Below are positions 60,276 through 64,000 of a DNA stretch of 64,000 bases, piece after piece. The position numbers and the translations under genes are program-made. Positions within the stretch are counted from its first letter, which is position 1. The number at the start of each line of letters is the position of its first letter. The stretch lies in NCBI RefSeq assembly GCF_003696235.1, contig NZ_RFFJ01000007.1, positions 1 to 64,000 of the forward strand, written 5' to 3'. Below the pieces are notes generated by a model. It ran no database searches and was not told where the DNA came from. It was given only the letters and a program-made list of their open reading frames with translations. The stretch comes from Streptomyces triticirhizae (lineage in GTDB: Bacteria > Actinomycetota > Actinomycetes > Streptomycetales > Streptomycetaceae).

Positions 60276-61646
60276 TCACAGCTGCCCCCAGCGGCGGATC
60301 AGGGGGGCGACGCGCTGGGCCCCGGCGCGGTAGGCGCCGCGCGCGGTGCGGCGCAGCAGCTTCCTGGAGGCGGCGCGCAGGCCGGCCTCGGCGGCGGCGG
60401 ACGGCTGGGCGGCCAGCGGCTCGCCCTTGGGGTCGAGGCCGTGGCGGGCCAGCAGCCGGGGCAGATAGCCGGGCGCGGTGCGCGGCGTGTAGTAGGGGGC
60501 CAGCGGCGGCAGTCCGGTGCCGGCCCGTCGTTCCAGCAGGGCGGCGAGCCGGCCGCGCGCGGTGGCGAAGCCGGTCTCGACGCCGGCGGCGTCCCGGGTG
60601 ATGCCCTGGTCGGCGAGCCAGTCGGGGTCGGCGGTCGGGAGCGCCCCGTCGTCGATCTCGTCCCAGGAGGCGAGGCAGCCGGAGCCGATGAAGTAGTGGT
60701 TGCCCAGCGGCTCGCGGACGCCGAGGTCGGTGAGGACGGCGGTGGGTATGGAGCGCTCCAGCGACTCCAGGGCGGCCGTCGAGGAGACCGTCACCAGCAG
60801 GTCGGTGCCGTCCAGGACCTCGCCCATGTTCCCGTAGGCGAGGCGGAAGTTGGGCGGCCACTCCTCCTTCTGGCGCTCGGCGAGGCGTTGGTAGGGGAGT
60901 TCCTCGATGTGGGTGGTGTGCTCGCTGGGCTTGCTGCGCAGCTTGAGCACCACCTCGCGCGCCGGGTGGCGCCGGGCGTGCGCCATGGCGCGGCCCAGCA
61001 GGTACGAGCGCTCCGCGCGCCCCTCGGGCACCGAGGGCTGGACGGCGAAGACGACGCGGGTCGGCCGCTCGCCGCGCTCGGCGGGGCCCGGGTCGTAGCG
61101 GGTGCCGCCGAGGAACGGGAGGGCGCACGGGGTGACGGACGCGCTGCCGGCGCCGACCCCGTCGTAGATCGCGCGGAACCGGCGCTCGTCGTACGGGCTG
61201 TTGGCGAGGACCAGGTCGGCGCCGTGGCGCAGCAGCAGCCCGTCGGAGAGCTTCTCGTAGACGACGCCCACATAGCCGGTGACGACGGCGGGGCGGCGTT
61301 CGACGCCGTCCCAGGCGCGGGCCAGCCCGTGGAGCATGGCCTGGGTGGTGCCGCCGACGCAGGCCAGGACCAGCACGTCGAACGGGGGCAGCGCCGGGTC
61401 CTCGCCCGTGGCCCTGCGGCCCTGCTCCGCGAGGAACTCGACGGCGTTGACCTCGGTCAGCTCGTCGGCCTCGGCCCCCACCTCGGCCAGCTGCCGCTGG
61501 GTCGGCGTGGCGCGACCCCAGAGCAGATAGCCGTGGACGGCGGCCCCGGGGGCTATGCGGAGCGCCGTCAGGGCGCCCCACTTCCACCGGGTGTCGGAGT
61601 CCGCCAGCACGGCGACGCGGAGGGCGGCGGGGGATGAATCGGACAC
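60276..61646 (-). CDS. DUF6716-like putative glycosyltransferase
   Basis: The product is about 456 residues. It begins ALRVAVLADSDTRWKWGALT, contains PFDVLVLACVGGTTQAMLHG, LVLANSPYDERRFRAIYDGV and LLVTVSSTAALESLERSIPT (a GT-B-like donor site), and ends in a basic helix. The family is found only beside NeuB/NeuA/PST genes in actinobacteria, from memory. I infer a transferase or export factor for the nonulosonic-acid polymer. GTG 61646 is taken as the start; GTG 61694 is also open. Confidence 0.75.
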   Translation of the reverse strand: MSDSSPAALRVAVLADSDTRWKWGALTALRIAPGAAVHGYLLWGRATPTQRQLAEVGAEADELTEVNAVEFLAEQGRRATGEDPALPPFDVLVLACVGGTTQAMLHGLARAWDGVERRPAVVTGYVGVVYEKLSDGLLLRHGADLVLANSPYDERRFRAIYDGVGAGSASVTPCALPFLGGTRYDPGPAERGERPTRVVFAVQPSVPEGRAERSYLLGRAMAHARRHPAREVVLKLRSKPSEHTTHIEELPYQRLAERQKEEWPPNFRLAYGNMGEVLDGTDLLVTVSSTAALESLERSIPTAVLTDLGVREPLGNHYFIGSGCLASWDEIDDGALPTADPDWLADQGITRDAAGVETGFATARGRLAALLERRAGTGLPPLAPYYTPRTAPGYLPRLLARHGLDPKGEPLAAQPSAAAEAGLRAASRKLLRRTARGAYRAGAQRVAPLIRRWGQL

Positions 61647-61862
61647 GTTCTGAACGTTAGGCAGCCGTTTCGAGTCGCGGACCAACTCAGCCACAACACG
61701 GCGTTAACAGCGCGACACAGAAACCCGAACTCACCTCGGAAGACGCCGCGTTCACCCGCGAGAACGTCGTTGTTCACCGGATGGGAGCCGTGTTTCCGCA
61801 GGGTGTTCACCCGGGGCACGCGACCCCGCTCGGGGATGTGTCCGGGGCCGGAGAGCGGAGGC

Positions 61863-61923
61863 GGAGAACCCGGAGAACCCGGAGAACCCGGAGAACCCGG
61901 AGAACCCGGAGAACCCGGAGAAC
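61863..61923. repeat. GGAGAACCC tandem repeat
   Basis: Six perfect 9-base units and a partial seventh. It lies in the 433-base gap between the cell-surface operon and the sigma factor gene and is followed by a hairpin. No coding sequence was found in the gap. Confidence 0.9.
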
Positions 61924-61928
61924 AGAAA

Positions 61929-61949
61929 AGGGGCCGCCGGGCGGCCCCT
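61929..61949. terminator. Hairpin downstream of the GGAGAACCC repeat
   Basis: AGGGGCCG and CGGCCCCT form an 8-bp stem around CCGGG, extendable to 10 bp. It probably ends the minus-strand sigma factor transcript. Confidence 0.5.
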
Positions 61950-62127
61950 GAGGAATGAGGGCGGCGCGAGCGGGGCTGGGGGAAAACCACCCCGCCCGCG
62001 CCTGGGGCTCCCTGAGGTACGGGGGGGACCTCCGGGTTGAGCCCCTGTCGGCCGATGACCAGTCGGCCTGCTTCTTACTGCGCCGTAGCCCGCGTTTGCG
62101 TTACACACCGGCCGGCGGCGGTTCGGG

Positions 62128-62712
62128 TCAGGCGCGTTCCACCAGCTCGGCCAGGCGGCGCAGCCCCCGGTGGTTGGCGGTGCGCACGGCTCCGGGGCGC
62201 GAGCCGAGCAGCAGCGCCGCCCGCTTGGCGTCCAGTCCGAAGAGGGTGCGCAGCATCACGGCGCCGGCCTGCTCCTGCGGCAGCTCGGCGACCAGCTCGA
62301 TGGTCCTGCTGGTGCCGAGCGCGGCGATGGCCTCCTCCGCCGTGTCGGCGGAGGACGGCAGGTCGACGAGCGCGGTCTCGTCGGTGCCGCACTCCCGGGG
62401 GCGCCGCCCCCGGGCGCGGAGGTGGTCCAACGCGCGGTTGCGCGCGATCCGCGCGGCCCAGCCTCGGAAGCGGTCCGCGTCGCCCTCGAACCGGTCCAGG
62501 TCGCGCGATATGTGGAGCCACGCCTCGGCGGTCACGTCCTCCGCGTCGGGCTCGGCCACGATGGTCCGCACATAGCCGAGTAACCGTGGATGCACGGCGC
62601 GGAAGACCGCGCGGAACGCGGCCTCGTCGCCCCCCTGGGCGGCACGCACCGCCTCGGTCAGCTCGCAGTCTGCCCCCTGCACTCCCGCCCCCTTTGCGGC
62701 ATCGCGCCGCAC
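62128..62712 (-). CDS. ECF-type RNA polymerase sigma factor
   Basis: The 194-residue protein has region 2 (EAAFRAVFRAVHPRLLGYVR, DAEDVTAEAWLHISRDLDRF, FRGWAARIARNRALDHLRAR) and region 4 (QEQAGAVMLRTLFGLDAKRA, LLGSRPGAVRTANHRGLRRL). GTG 62712 follows GAGGGAA. The motif RPGAVRTANHRGLRRLA is typical of a conserved Streptomyces ECF group without an adjacent anti-sigma gene. Regulation is unknown. Confidence 0.88.
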   Translation of the reverse strand: MRRDAAKGAGVQGADCELTEAVRAAQGGDEAAFRAVFRAVHPRLLGYVRTIVAEPDAEDVTAEAWLHISRDLDRFEGDADRFRGWAARIARNRALDHLRARGRRPRECGTDETALVDLPSSADTAEEAIAALGTSRTIELVAELPQEQAGAVMLRTLFGLDAKRAALLLGSRPGAVRTANHRGLRRLAELVERA

Positions 62713-62756
62713 ACTCGTTCCCTCGGTGGTAACTGTCTGTCCTTCGGTCCTGAACG

Positions 62757-62963
62757 CTACGCGTCCTCGGCGACCTCGTCCATGGCGCATCCGGCCGTAT
62801 CCACGCGGTAACGGAAACCACGCCCGAAGCGCAGAAGGAAGTACGGATCGGGCCCGGTCGGGCCCGCGTCCGGCGGACAGCCGGGGTCTCTCCTGTGGGG
62901 GGTGGCGACCCCGGCTGTCTTAGCGTGGCTGCCCAGCCGAGCCCCCAACGCACCAGGTCGCAC
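62757..62963 (-). CDS. Possible small protein upstream of the sigma factor
   Basis: The C-terminal half, DPYFLLRFGRGFRYRVDTAG, has coding-like third positions and ends in VAEDA with TAG at 62757. The N-terminal half is less convincing and overlaps a 13-bp hairpin (62876-62888 with 62907-62919). The true start is unclear. No family was recognised. Confidence 0.3.
   Translation of the reverse strand: MRPGALGARLGSHAKTAGVATPHRRDPGCPPDAGPTGPDPYFLLRFGRGFRYRVDTAGCAMDEVAEDA
62876..62919. other. 13-bp inverted repeat in the sigma factor upstream region
   Basis: GACAGCCGGGGTC and GACCCCGGCTGTC are perfect complements separated by 18 bases. It could be a terminator, attenuator or operator. The bases from 62964 to 63168 contain only a pyrimidine-rich TTCTTCG tract and three 11-base units of the GTTGGCCCGGC type. 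Confidence 0.5.
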
Positions 62964-63168
62964 AGCGCTCTCACGCCTTTCGCCCGCGCGGTCTCGCGTT
63001 CTCCTTCGTTTGTCTTCGTTCTTCTTCGATCTTCTCGACTTCCCCGCCGCTTCTTCGCGCGAACTGCTCGGTGTTGGCCCGGCGTTGACCCGGCGTTGGT
63101 CCGGCGCGTGGCCCGTACGGACCGAACGCCTCCGTCCCCATGCTTCCCGATGCCGCTGCTCTTCCGCT

Positions 63169-63184
63169 AAAGTGCTAGCACTTT
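63169..63184. promoter_or_regulatory. 16-bp palindromic operator before the RHH gene pair
   Basis: AAAGTGCTAGCACTTT is a perfect palindrome. Further GCTAG/GCTAA half-sites flank it, 69 bases before the first start. It is likely bound by the RHH protein encoded at 63477-63683. Confidence 0.6.
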
Positions 63185-63252
63185 GCTAGAACATTCGGCG
63201 TGGGCGGGTGTGACGCTCCTTACAGCCGACGGTGACGAGAAGACGAGGGACC

Positions 63253-63480
63253 ATGGCGCGACGCGACACCCCTGCCGGACCGACCACGGCCGTTCCCGAA
63301 CTGCCCGACCTGCCCGAGCCGTCGATCCGGGAGACTCCGGCGCTGGGCAGGATCAGCGAGCTGGATCTGGTCGAGTTGGACGAGGAGCGCAAGGCGGCGA
63401 TGGTCTCCGACCTGCTGGTCGTCCTCTGCGGCGACCGCTCGCCGCAGCCCGTGGTGAACACCCGGACCCTGTACCAGTGA
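63253..63480 (+). CDS. Small conserved hypothetical protein
   Basis: The 75-residue protein has a Pro-rich start ([20 protein letters not shown]) and a helix with [20 protein letters not shown], followed by [10 protein letters not shown] and NTRTLYQ. No family is recognised. ATG 63253 follows GAGGGA. Its stop overlaps the GTG of the RHH gene (GTGA), so they are expressed together. It may be the toxin or partner of the RHH protein, or a small regulator. Confidence 0.75.
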   Translation: MARRDTPAGPTTAVPELPDLPEPSIRETPALGRISELDLVELDEERKAAMVSDLLVVLCGDRSPQPVVNTRTLYQ

Positions 63481-63683
63481 CCGGGCGGCCCGCCCGGAAG
63501 CAGGTGCTGCTCCGCCTCGACCCGGCGGTGCACGAGGCGCTGGCGCGCTGGGCGGCTGACGAGCTGCGGAGCACCAACGCGCAGGTGGACTATCTGCTCC
63601 GCCGGGCCCTGCGGGAGGCTGGCCGGATGCCGTCCGACGCCCGCCCCCCGGCCCGCCGGGGCCGCCCGCCGGCGGAGCGGTAG
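63477..63683 (+). CDS. Ribbon-helix-helix DNA-binding protein
   Basis: The 68-residue protein contains [20 protein letters not shown] followed by [18 protein letters not shown], the beta-strand and two helices of the Arc/HicB-type RHH fold. A basic tail ([12 protein letters not shown]) ends it. It is likely to bind the palindrome at 63169-63184 and repress its own operon. Confidence 0.82.
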   Translation: MTGRPARKQVLLRLDPAVHEALARWAADELRSTNAQVDYLLRRALREAGRMPSDARPPARRGRPPAER

Positions 63684-63691
63684 GGACGCCG

Positions 63692-63985
63692 GCCGGGCAC
63701 CGCTGGGAGCGCGTCCCCGGTGTGACGCTGCTCGGCGACGCCGCGCACCTGATGGTGCCGTCCGGCGACGGCGCCAATCTGGCCATGCTCGACGGCGCCG
63801 AACTCGGCCGGGCGCTGGCCGCCCACCCCGACGACGTCGAGGCCGCGCTCGCCGCCCACGAGCGCGACCTCTTCGCCCACGGCGCCGAGGCGGCGGCCGA
63901 GGGCGCGGACGTCTTCCGGCTGGTCGCCCGCGACGACGACGCCCCCGCAGGGCTGCTCGCGATGTTCACCGGCGCCGCAGCCTGA
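63692..63985 (+). pseudogene. C-terminal fragment of a TetX-type FAD-dependent monooxygenase
   Basis: The frame begins within [20 protein letters not shown], continues [20 protein letters not shown] and ends with [10 protein letters not shown] at TGA 63983-63985. This is the GD(A) FAD-binding motif and C-terminal helix of the PHBH/TetX class. The N-terminal GXGXXG domain and about 270 residues are missing because the RHH gene lies immediately upstream. It is therefore a truncated pseudogene. Confidence 0.7.
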
Positions 63986-64000
63986 GCCGCGCCGCCGCCC

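Noticed and set aside
1..64000. tRNA genes or CRISPR arrays
   Set aside because: No cloverleaf with a TTCGANNC-type T-loop and no spaced direct-repeat array were recognised by reading. A dedicated scan was not possible.

Overview
The window is about 73% G+C with strong G/C bias at third codon positions and frequent GTG/TTG starts. Nearly every housekeeping gene is of a familiar Streptomyces type, so this is very probably a Streptomyces chromosome. From roughly 11 kb to 61.6 kb the gene order matches, from memory, the S. coelicolor SCO4880-SCO4923 neighbourhood: maf, acyl-CoA carboxylase alpha, DeoR regulator, LpdA, PNP, sugar phosphomutase, deoC, aldehyde dehydrogenases, sigQ-afsQ1-afsQ2, adenosine deaminase, deoA/cdd/nucleoside ABC transporter, and sialic-acid-like polymer genes. 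No tRNA, rRNA, CRISPR array, integrase or intact IS was recognised.

Layout. 1-2.2 kb is a graveyard of truncated or frameshifted genes (SLOG-type protein, HTH gene, RHS toxin tail with a possible immunity gene, APH(6)-like kinase). 2.2-11 kb holds a methyltransferase and a ThuA block (small ThuA protein, a 1061-residue secreted ThuA/sugar-dehydrogenase/PKD/CBM protein, a third ThuA and a LacI regulator), then SnoaL/HxlR and nucleotidyltransferase genes. 11-26 kb is the conserved core. 26.3-32.6 kb is a 6.3-kb island flanked by 180-bp direct repeats of the 3' end of the short aldehyde dehydrogenase gene. It carries an XRE regulator divergent from a coupled operon (Gfo/Idh/MocA oxidoreductase, DegT-type aminotransferase, NUDIX hydrolase) and several broken genes. 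33-41 kb holds sigQ/afsQ1/afsQ2, lipoprotein, VanZ, secreted protein, adenosine deaminase and a kinase. 41.8-45.7 kb has a LysR/MFS pair, a VapBC-type pair and relics. 45.7-56.6 kb has MgtE, an AhpD-like protein, the nucleoside uptake and pyrimidine salvage operon, and an M20 hydrolase. 56.9-61.7 kb is a cell-surface nonulosonic-acid (teichulosonic acid-like) operon. 62-64 kb has an ECF sigma factor, a small RHH gene pair under a 16-bp palindrome, and a truncated monooxygenase.

How it works together. The palindrome CTACGCGCGTAG lies upstream of PNP, deoC and adenosine deaminase. A 10/12 version lies upstream of the BMP-ABC-cdd-deoA operon. These genes together make a complete nucleoside uptake and catabolism route (transport, deamination, phosphorolysis, phosphopentomutase, deoxyribose-phosphate aldolase, aldehyde oxidation), so the window shows a compact local regulon. 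The DeoR-family gene in the same block is one candidate regulator. The AfsQ1-type box GTCAC-N6-GTCAC lies between sigQ and afsQ1. The most promising undescribed unit is the island cassette of XRE regulator plus Gfo/Idh/MocA-DegT-NUDIX, with its own palindromic operator and a hallmark of insertion into a conserved locus.
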